Positions 42,838-52,722 of a DNA stretch of 64,000 nucleotides are shown here, piece after piece. Made by a program: the position numbers and the translations under genes. The first letter of the stretch is position 1. Every line of letters begins with the position of its first letter. Below the pieces are notes generated by a model. That model made no database searches and was not told the origin of the DNA. It saw only the letters and a list, made by a program, of their open reading frames with translations. The stretch comes from an uncultured Christensenella sp. (GTDB lineage Bacteria > Bacillota > Clostridia > Christensenellales > UBA3700): assembly GCA_910578245.1 (NCBI GenBank), contig CAJTPC010000002.1, forward strand, positions 82,686 through 146,685, in the 5' to 3' direction.

Positions 42838-44175
42838 ATGGATTATGTAAACAGAGTGTTGCAAGAATTGAAGGAGAAGAATCCCGACCAACCTGAGTTC
42901 CATCAGGCGGCTACGGAAGTTCTTCAAAGCCTCAAAGTTGTCTTTGACGCAAATCCCGCATATGAAAAGGCAGGACTTTTGGAAAGACTTGTTGAGCCGG
43001 AACGTGTGGTAATGTTCAGAGTGCCGTGGGTTGACGACAACCAAAAGGTACACGTAAACAAAGGCTACAGAGTGCAATTCAACAGCGCCATTGGACCTTA
43101 CAAGGGCGGTTTGAGATTCCACCCATCGGTAAACTTGTCTATCATCAAGTTTTTGGGCTTTGAGCAAATCTTCAAGAACAGCCTTACTTCCCTTCCTATC
43201 GGCGGCGGTAAGGGCGGAAGCGATTTCGACCCTAAGGGCAAAAGCGACAATGAAATAATGAGATTCTGTCAAAGCTTTATGACAGAACTTTTCCGTCATT
43301 TGGGAGTTGACTCAGACGTACCTGCAGGCGACATCGGCGTAGGCGCAAGAGAAGTAGGTTATCTCTTCGGTCAATATAAAAGAATCCGCAATGAGCATAA
43401 CGGCGTACTAACAGGTCGCGGACTTGCTTACGGCGGTAGCTTGGTAAGAACCGAAGCTACAGGATACGGTCTGGTATATATTTCTCAAGAAGCTCTACAA
43501 AGCAAAAAACAAATAAGTTTCCTTGGCAAGAGAGTTGTTATCTCCGGTTCAGGTAACGTAGCTATCTACGCATGTCAAAAAGCTCAACAGCTCGGCGGTA
43601 AAGTAGTGGCTATGTCAGACTCTTGCGGATACGTATATGACGAGAACGGTATCAATCTCGACGTAATCAAGGAAATCAAAGAAGTAAGACGCGGAAGAAT
43701 CAGCGAATACGTAAAAGCCGTTCCTTCTGCAAAATATACCGAAGGACACAAGAATATTTGGTCTGTTAAGTGCGATATCGCTCTCCCATGCGCTACTCAA
43801 AACGAGCTTGACTTGGACGGCGCTAAAAAACTCGTCAAGAACGGCGTAGTTTTGGTCGGCGAAGGCGCTAACATGCCTACGACGCTTGAAGCGACAAATT
43901 ACTTAATCGACAACGGTATAATCTTTCTTCCCGGCAAGGCCGCAAACGCAGGCGGCGTGGCTACCAGCGCTTTGGAAATGGCTCAATCTTCAAGCAGACT
44001 TTTCTGGACTTTTGAAAAGGTTGATTCAGAACTTCAACATATTATGGTTAATATCTTCCGTAATATCGATGCCGCAGCTCAAAAGTACGGCTATGACGGC
44101 AACTACGTTGTCGGCGCAAATATCGCAGGCTTCTTGAAAGTAGCTGACGCTATGATGGCTCAAGGCATAGTATAA
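42838..44175 (+). CDS. gdhA: NADP-type glutamate dehydrogenase
   Basis: A 445-residue enzyme of the usual hexameric class. Substrate pocket GPYKGGLRFHPSV, catalytic Lys in PIGGGKGGSDFDPKG, NADP domain starting VVISGSGNVAIYACQ and LPGKAANAGGVATS near the end. It assimilates ammonia by making glutamate from 2-oxoglutarate, or runs in reverse. Single gene with its own promoter and terminator. The upper and lower halves follow E. coli GdhA closely in motif order. Confidence 0.97.
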   Translation: MDYVNRVLQELKEKNPDQPEFHQAATEVLQSLKVVFDANPAYEKAGLLERLVEPERVVMFRVPWVDDNQKVHVNKGYRVQFNSAIGPYKGGLRFHPSVNLSIIKFLGFEQIFKNSLTSLPIGGGKGGSDFDPKGKSDNEIMRFCQSFMTELFRHLGVDSDVPAGDIGVGAREVGYLFGQYKRIRNEHNGVLTGRGLAYGGSLVRTEATGYGLVYISQEALQSKKQISFLGKRVVISGSGNVAIYACQKAQQLGGKVVAMSDSCGYVYDENGINLDVIKEIKEVRRGRISEYVKAVPSAKYTEGHKNIWSVKCDIALPCATQNELDLDGAKKLVKNGVVLVGEGANMPTTLEATNYLIDNGIIFLPGKAANAGGVATSALEMAQSSSRLFWTFEKVDSELQHIMVNIFRNIDAAAQKYGYDGNYVVGANIAGFLKVADAMMAQGIV

Positions 44176-44197
44176 TGCTCGAATAAATTTAGGTGAT

Positions 44198-44231
44198 AAA
44201 AAAGACCTCTCAAATTTGAGAGGTCTTTTTT
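44198..44231 (+). terminator. Terminator of gdhA
   Basis: Perfect palindrome AAAAAAGACCTCTCAAA / TTTGAGAGGTCTTTTTT, which can also act for the converging ABC-F gene. Confidence 0.9.
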
Positions 44232-44271
44232 ATTGATTAAATTATTGCGATAGAACAACGGCATTCTATCT

Positions 44272-45819
44272 TTAGAATTCTATATCGAACACTTCCGTGC
44301 AAAGGCTTTCTGCGTACATAGGCTCGTGGCTTACAAGGATAATTGCGCCCTCATAGGCTTGCAAAGCCTCAAATAGCGCTTCTTTTGCAGACACGTCGAG
44401 GTGATTTGTAGGCTCATCGAGTATGAGAATATTACTCTCCTTTTGCATAAGCGCGCAAAGTTTTATCTTGACCTGCTCCCCGCCTGAAAGATTCGCGATT
44501 GACTTGGTAGCCAAATCGTTCTTAATTCCCACCTTTGCAAGTTGAGTGCGTATATCCTTTTGGCTCATTCTGGGATACGTTTCGTTCATAAAAGTGATTG
44601 CGTTGATATCCTTTGAGCGAAATTGCAAATCTTGCTCGATATAATTTATCTTGCTGTTGATATTGAAGTTGAAAGTTCCGCCTATTGCCGGCAATCTCTT
44701 CATTATCGTTTTGAGTATAGTGGTTTTGCCGAGTCCGTTGGTACCCCTTAACCACAGCTTTGTTGTAGACCCCATTTCAAAGGATATAGGCGGTAATATG
44801 GCTTTCCCCTCGTAACCTACTTGCAAATTTTTTACTTCTAGCAAATGCTTTGTCACAAGCAAAGTGTATGGGAAAGAAAACGTAGGCTTTTCAAATGACA
44901 CAGGCTTTTGCATTACGTCGATTCTATCAAGCATTTTTTTACGGCTATTCGCCATACCTGCCGTCGCGGCTCTCGCTTTATTGCGCGCAATGTAGTCCTC
45001 CATCTTTTTGATTTCTCTTTGTTGACGCTCGTAGCTGTCGGCGTACTGCTTTGCATTCTGCTCATGTTGGAGCATAAACTCATCGTAGTTGCCCCAATAC
45101 TTTTTAATCATACCGTTTTCGATATTGACTATTATCTTGCACACGCTGTTAAGAAAAGACGTATCGTGGGATATAAGTATAAAAGTCCCCTTGAACCCAT
45201 CGAGGTATTTTCTCAGCCACTCTATCTGCTCTAAATCAAGAAAGTTGGTAGGCTCGTCAAGCAGCATTACGTCAAGTTCCTCAAGCAGTAACTTAGAAAG
45301 CATAAGTTTTGCTCTCTGTCCGCCGCTCAAATTACCTATGACGGTATCGTAACCGAAGTTGTTTACGCCAAGACCGTTGGCGACCTTCTTTATCTTTGAA
45401 TCAAGATCGTAAAATCCGCTATCGTCAAGTTGTTCTTGCATTGAAGCCGACTTGTTGACCATTTTATCGAGCTTGTCCATATCCTCTTCGCTAGCCATAT
45501 CGGCGTACAACTTCTCAAGTTTTTCGTTGAGTTCGTACAAATGGTCGAACGAGCCTTGCAGATACTCCATAACCGTCTGACTTCTGTCAATATTGGCGTG
45601 CTGATCAAGATAGCCCCACCTTATGCCGTTAAGCCATTTAATCTCGCCTGCATCTTGCGTAAGTTTGCCGGTAATAATATTCATAAAAGTAGACTTGCCC
45701 GCGCCGTTTAGTCCTACTACACCTATATGCTCGCCGTTGTTGACGCTCAAATCCGCGTCGTTAAACAACGTCTTGGAATCAAATATATGCGTAAGTCCTT
45801 TTATCGTCAAAATACTCAT
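44272..45819 (-). CDS. ABC-F family ATPase
   Basis: A 515-residue soluble protein with two ABC domains: Walker A GLNGAGKST and GTNGLGKTT, signatures NLSGGQRAKLML and NLSGGEQVKIKL, and Walker B MLLDEPTNFLDL and LILDEPTNHLDV, joined by the charged linker (QREIKKMEDYIARNKARA) that reaches into the ribosome in this family. It belongs to the translation-factor/antibiotic-resistance-like group, not to transporters. The start overlaps the ClC stop by 4 bases. Confidence 0.93.
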   Translation of the reverse strand: MSILTIKGLTHIFDSKTLFNDADLSVNNGEHIGVVGLNGAGKSTFMNIITGKLTQDAGEIKWLNGIRWGYLDQHANIDRSQTVMEYLQGSFDHLYELNEKLEKLYADMASEEDMDKLDKMVNKSASMQEQLDDSGFYDLDSKIKKVANGLGVNNFGYDTVIGNLSGGQRAKLMLSKLLLEELDVMLLDEPTNFLDLEQIEWLRKYLDGFKGTFILISHDTSFLNSVCKIIVNIENGMIKKYWGNYDEFMLQHEQNAKQYADSYERQQREIKKMEDYIARNKARAATAGMANSRKKMLDRIDVMQKPVSFEKPTFSFPYTLLVTKHLLEVKNLQVGYEGKAILPPISFEMGSTTKLWLRGTNGLGKTTILKTIMKRLPAIGGTFNFNINSKINYIEQDLQFRSKDINAITFMNETYPRMSQKDIRTQLAKVGIKNDLATKSIANLSGGEQVKIKLCALMQKESNILILDEPTNHLDVSAKEALFEALQAYEGAIILVSHEPMYAESLCTEVFDIEF

Positions 45820-47645
45820 TCTTTATTTTCTCCGTCTGCAGATTCTTCTTTCTCTTCTTTCGCGCTAACGTCGTTATCTGTTGCGTCATCATCTGCTATC
45901 TGCTCTTCTTTGTATACGCTGTCGATATTATCTGCCATTGCGGACTCTTCTTGACTTCCATTGCCCGCGTCTTCTAAGTCGGTATTATCGACTTTATATT
46001 TTGGTTTTTTCTCCTCAAAAGTCGCGATGAATTCATCCATCTCGTGGAAGTCGCTACTCTCGACTTCCAGCGTGAGTTGATCGCCTATTTGCAATTCCGT
46101 TTTGCCGTTGGGAATAACGCTATCTCCATTAGTTGTGATAATATGCGTAATGTGCGCGCCTGCAGGCCACATTATATCTTGAATTTGTCTACCGACGGCA
46201 AAAGTACCTTTTCCAACGGAAATGATAAATTCCTTTTTGACAACGCCCTCAGACTTTTGTTCAACAAGTCTATCCAATAAGCTGTCGTAAATCGGTGAAT
46301 TGCCAAGTATTTCGGCTACCAGATAAGCCGTAAATATAGATATCGCCACAGGCAAAAAGTCGGATTTGTATCCCGAAAGTTCCACTACGAGCACGATTGC
46401 CGTGATAGGCGCGCGTACGCTTGCTCCAAAGAAAGTCGTCATAGAGATAACAATTACCGCAGGGAAATACATCGAGTCCATACCCATTTTGACGAACAAC
46501 GTACCAAGCATTGCGCCTAGTAGCGCTCCTATAGCAAGCATTGGTATAAACAATCCGCCCGTTGCTCCCGAATTGAAGCATACAAGTAAAAGTATCATTC
46601 TCAAAAGAAGTATGCTCAAAAGGAACCAGAAAGAATACTTCAATCCGCTGTGGCACAGCAAATCTATCAACGAATGACCGCCCGTATTGAGAAATGCATA
46701 GCCATCGTCAAAACATTTTGCAAATATAAGACCAAGTACACCCGTAAGAACAAAAGCCACCAAAAGCCTTGCCCAATACGGGAATTTCTTGACGCACTTG
46801 TCCATAAGTTTTTGCGAACGAATTAATAAGAAATTAAAAAGTATTGCAAGGACTCCTATTACTACGCCTATTCCTATAAGTATTCCAAGCACCCCTGCAA
46901 ACTCGCCAAACGAACTCATTTGCTTAAAGTCGCCAAAAGGCTCAAGACCTTGAATATCAAAGAGCATGGACGTGCTTGACCACTTGGCGTCTTTTATTGC
47001 CATACCCAGCAATCTATAAGTCGCCGTACCCGAAATTACCGATGAGGACGCGCACAGAAGTATCATAGGAGAAATACGCTTATGACACTCTTCCATTGCG
47101 AAAATAATTCCCGCAAGCGGCGCGTTAAAAGCTACGGCGATACCCGTGCCTGCTCCGCCTGCTATGAGGTATCTTCGCCAAGTGAGTTTTGCTTTCATTA
47201 CCTCCGTGACGCCTTGCGCCGTCATTGCGCTGAGCTGCACGCTAGGTCCCTCGCTTCCCAAAGGAAGTCCTGCAAAAAAGCTGAGAAAAGAACCTGCGAC
47301 CGTACCGAATAAAGTCCTGAACCACTTATATGACAGCACACCGCGCACGCTACCCTCTACGTTTGGAATACCGCTGCCGCGCACGTTGGGAATTAATTTG
47401 TGTAAAAGCGCCATTAGCATTGCCAAAGCGATTAGCCCCAAGAAAAAGAGAGGTATCGCCCATAAATGCGTAACTACGCTTCGGTATATATCTTCTGAAA
47501 ATTTAATCAAGTATCGAGCGCCAAAGTTGAACAGTCCGACAAGAAATCCAGAAAGAATCCCCGCCACTCCGCCGTACGCTACGACGGGAAGCACGATGTT
47601 CTTAATCTTTTCGCCCATTGTCTTTAATCTTTCATTTGTTTTCAT
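45816..47645 (-). CDS. ClC-family chloride channel/antiporter with C-terminal RCK-type domain
   Basis: A 609-residue protein. ClC motifs: GSGIPNVE (about 91-98), GLPLGSEGPSVQ with the gating Glu, and CFNSGATGGLFIPMLAIG near 360. The Glu pair in AMEECHKR corresponds to the proton-path Glu of antiporters, so Cl-/H+ exchange is likely. After the membrane domain a TrkA-C type domain (about 490-545) and an acidic, disordered tail (EEQIADDDATDNDVSAKEEK) follow. There is no Shine-Dalgarno sequence; TTGACT-18-TATATT ends 8 bases before the ATG, so the mRNA may be leaderless. Confidence 0.93.
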   Translation of the reverse strand: MKTNERLKTMGEKIKNIVLPVVAYGGVAGILSGFLVGLFNFGARYLIKFSEDIYRSVVTHLWAIPLFFLGLIALAMLMALLHKLIPNVRGSGIPNVEGSVRGVLSYKWFRTLFGTVAGSFLSFFAGLPLGSEGPSVQLSAMTAQGVTEVMKAKLTWRRYLIAGGAGTGIAVAFNAPLAGIIFAMEECHKRISPMILLCASSSVISGTATYRLLGMAIKDAKWSSTSMLFDIQGLEPFGDFKQMSSFGEFAGVLGILIGIGVVIGVLAILFNFLLIRSQKLMDKCVKKFPYWARLLVAFVLTGVLGLIFAKCFDDGYAFLNTGGHSLIDLLCHSGLKYSFWFLLSILLLRMILLLVCFNSGATGGLFIPMLAIGALLGAMLGTLFVKMGMDSMYFPAVIVISMTTFFGASVRAPITAIVLVVELSGYKSDFLPVAISIFTAYLVAEILGNSPIYDSLLDRLVEQKSEGVVKKEFIISVGKGTFAVGRQIQDIMWPAGAHITHIITTNGDSVIPNGKTELQIGDQLTLEVESSDFHEMDEFIATFEEKKPKYKVDNTDLEDAGNGSQEESAMADNIDSVYKEEQIADDDATDNDVSAKEEKEESADGENKE

Positions 47646-47723
47646 ACTTAAATAATATATATCATATTTTAGCGAAAAGTCAAGTTTATGCGTCTGCTAA
47701 ATAAGTTTGTAATTGAATAAATA

Positions 47724-47746
47724 CAGGACGGCAATACACCGTCCTG
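47724..47746 (-). terminator. Hairpin after the DUF898 gene
   Basis: CAGGACGG / CCGTCCTG with a 7-base loop; the T-rich stretch that follows on the minus strand is interrupted. Confidence 0.65.
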
Positions 47747-47782
47747 CAACATAAGATAGTATTTGATATATTATTGCAATAT

Positions 47783-48808
47783 TTAGCCCATAACTGAAAT
47801 TAAAAACGCTACCAACGTTATAGCTCCTAAAACTATACCGGTTACAGATAATCTTACGCTTTTTGTATCTACGCTCGATATCTTATTTCTTCCTATTTGA
47901 CATATAAAATTGCCTACAAATGCTAATATAGAAATCAAAATTGTCAACGTTATATTAATTGTAGAAGCGTGTTTTACGCCTAATACTTCAAGTAACGTTA
48001 AGTGAAATATTAAACAACCAATAAATGCGACCAAATTAATGAAAAAACCTATCAGACATAAATTATGCCCATTAGATTTTGAAGTTTGCGGTAAAGCCTC
48101 TATGTTCTCAACGCTCATAAAGTTATATTCTATGGGCATATTCAAAAGGTTAGTATGATACACTGTCCATTTTACCGACTTTATTTGCAACCAAAATGTA
48201 TAAATTCCGCAAGTTATGACACTGAGCAACATCCATATGGCGCGTTTTCCAAAATATTGCATACCTGTTCCGTTAAATTCAAGTTGGCAACCGTCGATAG
48301 TCTTATGTTTGCAATACCAACGCTCCTTGTAACAATGCGCCCAGTAGTATCCTATGGTAAACGTTATAACAGTAACGAAATTGCATATAAAATTAACTCC
48401 GAATAGTTGATACCATTTACCGCTAAATTTAGATTTATTATCATTTTTGTCGTAATTATAGTTGGCAAAATGCGTATGTTTAGTTTCCCATTCCGTCATC
48501 TTCAATTTGGCTGAAAAGATATAATATAAACCAAACGTAATTATAGATAAAAATGCCCACAATATGTATTTGCCTAAGAGCTGCGTTCCCCTGCCGTCAA
48601 AGACCAGTTGCCTGCCGTTGAGATACGTATGACTTGCTTTCCACCTGAGTTTCCAACATATCATTGCAGGAAAAGCCAATCCCAAAGTAATCGCAGACAC
48701 GATTACGGTAAAAAGTCCAATAAAATAGTTGGCGAGCATACCGCCGGTAAATCTCGACGGCTCCTGCGCGTCTATTTGCGAATTAATTTCTTTTGCATCT
48801 ACTTTCAT
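47783..48808 (-). CDS. DUF898-type membrane protein with an internal repeat
   Basis: A 341-residue protein made of two similar halves: RFTGGMLANYFIGLF ... FDGRGTQLLGKYILWAFLSIITFGLYYIF and SKFSGKWYQLFGVNF ... FNGTGMQYFGKRAIWMLLSVITCGIYTF, each with two to three membrane helices and a conserved Trp/His-containing strand (WETKHTHF / WTVYHTNL). The last 90 residues add three helices. Such YjgN/DUF898 proteins have no known function. AAGGAG lies upstream. It is divergent from the Xre gene at 48930. Confidence 0.85.
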   Translation of the reverse strand: MKVDAKEINSQIDAQEPSRFTGGMLANYFIGLFTVIVSAITLGLAFPAMICWKLRWKASHTYLNGRQLVFDGRGTQLLGKYILWAFLSIITFGLYYIFSAKLKMTEWETKHTHFANYNYDKNDNKSKFSGKWYQLFGVNFICNFVTVITFTIGYYWAHCYKERWYCKHKTIDGCQLEFNGTGMQYFGKRAIWMLLSVITCGIYTFWLQIKSVKWTVYHTNLLNMPIEYNFMSVENIEALPQTSKSNGHNLCLIGFFINLVAFIGCLIFHLTLLEVLGVKHASTINITLTILISILAFVGNFICQIGRNKISSVDTKSVRLSVTGIVLGAITLVAFLISVMG

Positions 48809-48872
48809 AAATTTCTCCTTGAGTTTATAGATTTATTTTAAGAGCATAATTAGCATATATATAAACATTGTA

Positions 48873-48911
48873 TCCTACATTATGTAGGAAGTCAACAAAA
48901 TGTAGGAACTG
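48873..48911. promoter_or_regulatory. Palindromic operator and half-site between DUF898 and Xre genes
   Basis: TCCTACATTATGTAGGA (48873-48889) and a direct half-site ATGTAGGAAC (48901-48910). It lies in the divergent promoter region and is the likely binding site of the 48930 regulator. Confidence 0.7.
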
Positions 48912-48929
48912 TGCAATAAAATTTTTAAT

Positions 48930-49142
48930 ATGAAAGACAACGTATTTGGAAAGACGCTTAAGCAGTTGAGAACAGAACAAAAGTTATCTCAACGACAACT
49001 TGGCGAAAAAATAGGTTTTTGTAATCAAACTATAAGTTTTTGGGAAAGCGGAGGGCGCGAACCTGATTTAGACGCGCTTGTAAAAATCTCAAAATATTTT
49101 GAAGTATCCGTAGACTTTTTGTTGGGGCTATCGGAATGTTAG
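48930..49142 (+). CDS. Small Xre-family regulator
   Basis: A 70-residue single helix-turn-helix protein (LRTEQKLSQRQLGEKIGFCNQ then TISFWESGGREPDLDALVKI), ending SVDFLLGLSEC. Divergent from the DUF898 membrane gene with a shared operator, so it probably represses both itself and that gene. No clear ribosome binding site upstream. Confidence 0.88.
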   Translation: MKDNVFGKTLKQLRTEQKLSQRQLGEKIGFCNQTISFWESGGREPDLDALVKISKYFEVSVDFLLGLSEC

Positions 49143-49371
49143 AATAATTTATTTTTTCTATTATCGTTTAATAAATATAAATTGTCTATATAATTATACT
49201 ATATATTAGCGATTACCACTCTGACTAATTCGCATTTAGAACTGTCTAGCCTGTTTTATAACCAGCGATAATAATACAGCATATAGACGTTTATTTTATT
49301 ACCAAGCACAAGATATTGTGGTTGTCAAGCAAATTTTGCAAAATTTTTTTAATTTATTTTACATATTTATC

Positions 49372-49400
49372 TTGCATAAGCAGTACCTATATGATATAAT
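49372..49400 (+). promoter_or_regulatory. Promoter of nrdDG
   Basis: TTGCAT (49372-49377), 17-base spacer, TATAAT (49395-49400). The 49143-49371 gap shows no gene and no convincing NrdR box pair; the nearest match is ACAAGATATTGT near 49308-49319. Confidence 0.75.
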
Positions 49401-49432
49401 CATTTCTGCAACGAATGAATAGGAGAGGAAAG

Positions 49433-51553
49433 ATGATGTACGTAATTAAAAAAGATGGAACGAAAGAAGAATATAACGTTCAGAAGGTAGTAACGGCCGT
49501 CAATAAGTCGGCTTACAGAGCTTTAGTTAAGTTCAGCGATGAAGATATTGATTTTATTTGCGACTTCGTAAATAAGAAGGTCGCTTCCATGAATAAAGAC
49601 TTTATCAGCATAAGCGAGATGCATAACGTTGTTGAGTATGCTCTTGAATCGCTTAATCCTGCCGTAGCAAAGAGCTATAAGGATTACCGTAACTACAAAC
49701 AAGATTTCGTACACATGCTTGACGAGGTTTATAAGAAGAGCCAAGCCATAATGTACATTGGCGATAAGGAAAACTCTAATTCCGACTCTGCCCTCGTATC
49801 CACCAAGAGAAGTCTAATATTCAATCAGCTCAACAAAGAGCTTTATCAAAAGTTTTTCTTGACGAAAGACGAATTACAAGCCTGCCGTGACGGATATATC
49901 TATATTCACGATATGTCTGCGAGAAGAGATACTATGAACTGCTGTCTTTTTGACGTGGCTACGGTACTTAAAGGCGGTTTTGAAATGGGCAACATTTGGT
50001 ACAACGAGCCCAAGACTCTAGATGTAGCTTTCGACGTAATCGGCGATATAGTTCTCTCGGCGGCAAGCCAGCAATACGGCGGCTTCACAGTGCCTCAAGT
50101 AGACAAGATACTTGAACCGTATGCCGAAAAGACTTTCCAAAGACAGTATGATAGATACGTAAATATGGGAATATCCAACGAAAAAGCCGAAGAGGAGGCT
50201 ATCAAGGACGTACGCAAGGATATGATGCAGGGCTTCCAAGGCTGGGAATACAAGTTCAACACCGTTGCTTCGTCAAGGGGCGACTATCCGTTTATCACGA
50301 TTACCGGCGGTCTTGGTACTTCAAGATTTGCAAAAATGGCAAATATATGTATGCTAGAAGTTCGCAAAGGCGGACAAGGCAAGAAAGAGTGCAAAAAACC
50401 TGTACTCTTCCCCAAAATCGTATTTCTTTACGATGAAAACTTACACGGACCGGGCAAAGAACTCGAAGACGTCTTCGAAGCCGGCGTAGACTGCTCTTCC
50501 AAGACTATGTATCCGGACTGGCTGTCTTTGACAGGCGAAGGCTACGTAGCAAGCATATACAAAAAGTACGGTGAAGTAATCTCCCCTATGGGTTGTAGAG
50601 CATTTCTCTCTCCTTGGTTTGAAAAGGGCGGAATGTACCCGCAAGACGAAAATGACAAGCCTATATTCGTGGGTAGATTTAATATCGGCGCAGTAAGCCT
50701 GCACTTGCCTATGATTTACGCAAAGGCAAAGCAAGAATCAAAAGACTTCTACGAAGTACTTGACTATTATCTTGAACTTATCCGCAAACTCCACTTGCGC
50801 ACTTACGAATACCTCGGACAAATGCGAGCGTCGACCAATCCGCTTGCTTATTGCGAAGGCGGCTTCTACGGCGGTCATCTCAAATACAGCGACAGAATTG
50901 CTCCGCTTCTCAAGGCGTCAACGGCATCGTTCGGTATTACTGCGCTCAATGAATTACAAGAATTGCACAACAAAAAATCTATTGCCGAGGACGGTAAATT
51001 TGCTCTTGAGGTAATGGAATATATCAACAAAAAGATAAATCAGTTTAAGGAAGAGGACCACGTGCTTTACGCTATGTACGGCACTCCGGCAGAAAGCCTT
51101 TGCGGTCTGCAGGTAGAGCAATTCAGGAAACTCTACGGCATTGTAGAAAACGTAAGCGACAGACCGTACGTAACCAACTCTTTCCACTGCCACGTATCGG
51201 AAGACCTTTCGCCTATACAAAAACAAAATCTTGAGAATAGATTCTGGGATTTACTTAACGGCGGTAAGATCCAATACGTCAAATACCCTATCGACTACAA
51301 TAAAGAAGCAATTCGCACTCTTATAAGACGAGCAATGGCCATGGGCTTCTATGAGGGCGTCAACCTATCTCTCGCTTACTGCGATGACTGCGGTCACCAA
51401 GAATTGAGTATGGACGTATGCCCTAAATGCGGAAGTAAAAACCTTACGAAGATTGAGAGAATGAACGGGTATCTATCTTATTCGAGAGTAAAGGGCGATA
51501 CCCGTCTAAACGAAGCCAAAATGGCAGAAATAAAAGACAGGAAGAGTATGTAA
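49433..51553 (+). CDS. nrdD: Anaerobic ribonucleoside-triphosphate reductase
   Basis: About 706 residues from the ATG at 49433, which directly follows AGGAGAGG. N-terminal ATP-cone (VIKKDGTKEEYNVQKVVTAV, residues about 1-90), the central glycyl-radical barrel (GGFTVPQVDK, MNCCLFD), a C-terminal zinc site with four Cys (CDDCGHQE ... VCPKCGS) and the glycyl radical loop RMNGYLSYSRVKGD. It makes deoxynucleoside triphosphates without oxygen. It is followed by its activase nrdG after 2 bases. Confidence 0.97.
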   Translation: MMYVIKKDGTKEEYNVQKVVTAVNKSAYRALVKFSDEDIDFICDFVNKKVASMNKDFISISEMHNVVEYALESLNPAVAKSYKDYRNYKQDFVHMLDEVYKKSQAIMYIGDKENSNSDSALVSTKRSLIFNQLNKELYQKFFLTKDELQACRDGYIYIHDMSARRDTMNCCLFDVATVLKGGFEMGNIWYNEPKTLDVAFDVIGDIVLSAASQQYGGFTVPQVDKILEPYAEKTFQRQYDRYVNMGISNEKAEEEAIKDVRKDMMQGFQGWEYKFNTVASSRGDYPFITITGGLGTSRFAKMANICMLEVRKGGQGKKECKKPVLFPKIVFLYDENLHGPGKELEDVFEAGVDCSSKTMYPDWLSLTGEGYVASIYKKYGEVISPMGCRAFLSPWFEKGGMYPQDENDKPIFVGRFNIGAVSLHLPMIYAKAKQESKDFYEVLDYYLELIRKLHLRTYEYLGQMRASTNPLAYCEGGFYGGHLKYSDRIAPLLKASTASFGITALNELQELHNKKSIAEDGKFALEVMEYINKKINQFKEEDHVLYAMYGTPAESLCGLQVEQFRKLYGIVENVSDRPYVTNSFHCHVSEDLSPIQKQNLENRFWDLLNGGKIQYVKYPIDYNKEAIRTLIRRAMAMGFYEGVNLSLAYCDDCGHQELSMDVCPKCGSKNLTKIERMNGYLSYSRVKGDTRLNEAKMAEIKDRKSM

Positions 51554-51555
51554 CT

Positions 51556-52047
51556 ATGCGATACCATAATATTACAAAAGACGATATGCTCAACGGCGAC
51601 GGATTGAGAGTAGTTCTGTGGGTCGCAGGCTGTAACCACCACTGCAAAGAGTGCCAAAATCCCATAACTTGGGACGTAAACGGCGGACTTGAATTTACTG
51701 ACGCTGAAAAGAAAGAAATTTTTGACGAGCTGGACAAATCGTACATATCGGGAATTACTTTCTCGGGCGGAGATCCGCTCCACCCTGCCAATATAGACGC
51801 AGTAACGGCGCTCGCAAAAGAAATACGCAAAAAGTATCCTAAAAAGACTATTTGGCTCTATAGCGGATACGAGTGGGAAGAAGTAAGAGATTGGGAAATA
51901 GTTAAGTATCTTGACGTAATGGTAGACGGCAAATTCAAAATCGAACTTCTTGACCCAAAGCTATATTGGAAAGGCTCTTCAAACCAAAGAGTTATCAACG
52001 TGCAGTCTACGCTCAAAACAGGCGAAGTCGTACTGCACGCTCAATAA
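51556..52047 (+). CDS. nrdG: Anaerobic ribonucleotide reductase activating protein
   Basis: A 163-residue radical-SAM protein. The Fe-S cluster is bound by CNHHCKECQNP (Cys26, Cys30 and Cys33 region; CxxxCxxC), and GITFSGGDPL contacts SAM. It generates the glycyl radical on NrdD. Its start lies 2 bases after the nrdD stop in the same operon, with GAGAGTA-type purines upstream. Confidence 0.95.
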   Translation: MRYHNITKDDMLNGDGLRVVLWVAGCNHHCKECQNPITWDVNGGLEFTDAEKKEIFDELDKSYISGITFSGGDPLHPANIDAVTALAKEIRKKYPKKTIWLYSGYEWEEVRDWEIVKYLDVMVDGKFKIELLDPKLYWKGSSNQRVINVQSTLKTGEVVLHAQ

Positions 52048-52088
52048 ATACTTTGTCAACAAAAGAAACACGATATATACTAAAGACA

Positions 52089-52117
52089 AAACGGGAGCAA
52101 ATGCTCCCGTTTGTTTT
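52089..52117 (+). terminator. Terminator of nrdDG
   Basis: AAACGGGAGCA / TGCTCCCGTTT with an AA loop, then TGTTTT. It also lies near the end of the converging dut gene. Confidence 0.85.
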
Positions 52118-52135
52118 AACTTATTGATTTTACAT

Positions 52136-52642
52136 TTATTTGGTAGTAGACCCAAAGCCTCCGTCGCGCTTTGCGCTGACTTCATCGTCCACGGTAATGC
52201 CATACTCTATAAATATACCTTGAATAAAACCGTCGCCTTGGTTGACTACCACCCTCTTTCCCTCATTTGTAGCGTTGGTAAGTTTGCAGAAAATATGTCC
52301 CTCGTTGGAAGAGTGGAAGTAGTCGCTGTCGATAATACCGACGGTATTGTTGAGTTGCAATCTAAACTTAAAGCCCAGTCCGCTTCTCGGATAACATTTA
52401 AGTACCCAATTCTCTTCAATCTCGACACGAATACCGGTAGGTATCTTAATGGTCTGATTAGGCTCAAGTTCTATCTTAATAGGGGCAAAAAAGTCGTACC
52501 CTGCCGAACCCGTCGTCGCCCTTTTCGGCAATTTGATATTATCGTAAATCGCCTTTACGTCATCGCCATCGCCAAACGTGTCAATCCAATCTTTCTTGAA
52601 TTGTTCAAATGAAACTTTGTGAAATTTTGCTATTTTCTGCAT
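52136..52642 (-). CDS. dut: dUTP diphosphatase
   Basis: A 168-residue trimeric-type dUTPase with all five motifs in order: ATTGSAGYDFFA (1), PRSGLGFKF (2), NNTVGIIDSDY (3), QGDGFIQGIF (4), and RDGGFGSTTK (5), the last folding over the active site. It hydrolyses dUTP to dUMP and pyrophosphate, keeping uracil out of DNA. The N-terminus is about 30 residues longer than the minimal enzyme. Converges with nrdG and shares the nucleotide metabolism theme. Confidence 0.95.
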   Translation of the reverse strand: MQKIAKFHKVSFEQFKKDWIDTFGDGDDVKAIYDNIKLPKRATTGSAGYDFFAPIKIELEPNQTIKIPTGIRVEIEENWVLKCYPRSGLGFKFRLQLNNTVGIIDSDYFHSSNEGHIFCKLTNATNEGKRVVVNQGDGFIQGIFIEYGITVDDEVSAKRDGGFGSTTK

Positions 52643-52722
52643 TTATGTAATCTCCTATAATTAAATTTATAAATACGAATCTATTCTATTCAAGGAATCT
52701 TGCCAAAGTAGAACTCTCCTTT

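Noticed and set aside
49300..49320. NrdR box upstream of nrdD
   Set aside because: Only one imperfect palindrome (ACAAGATATTGT) is present; real NrdR control usually needs two boxes at fixed spacing. Kept as a weak remark only.
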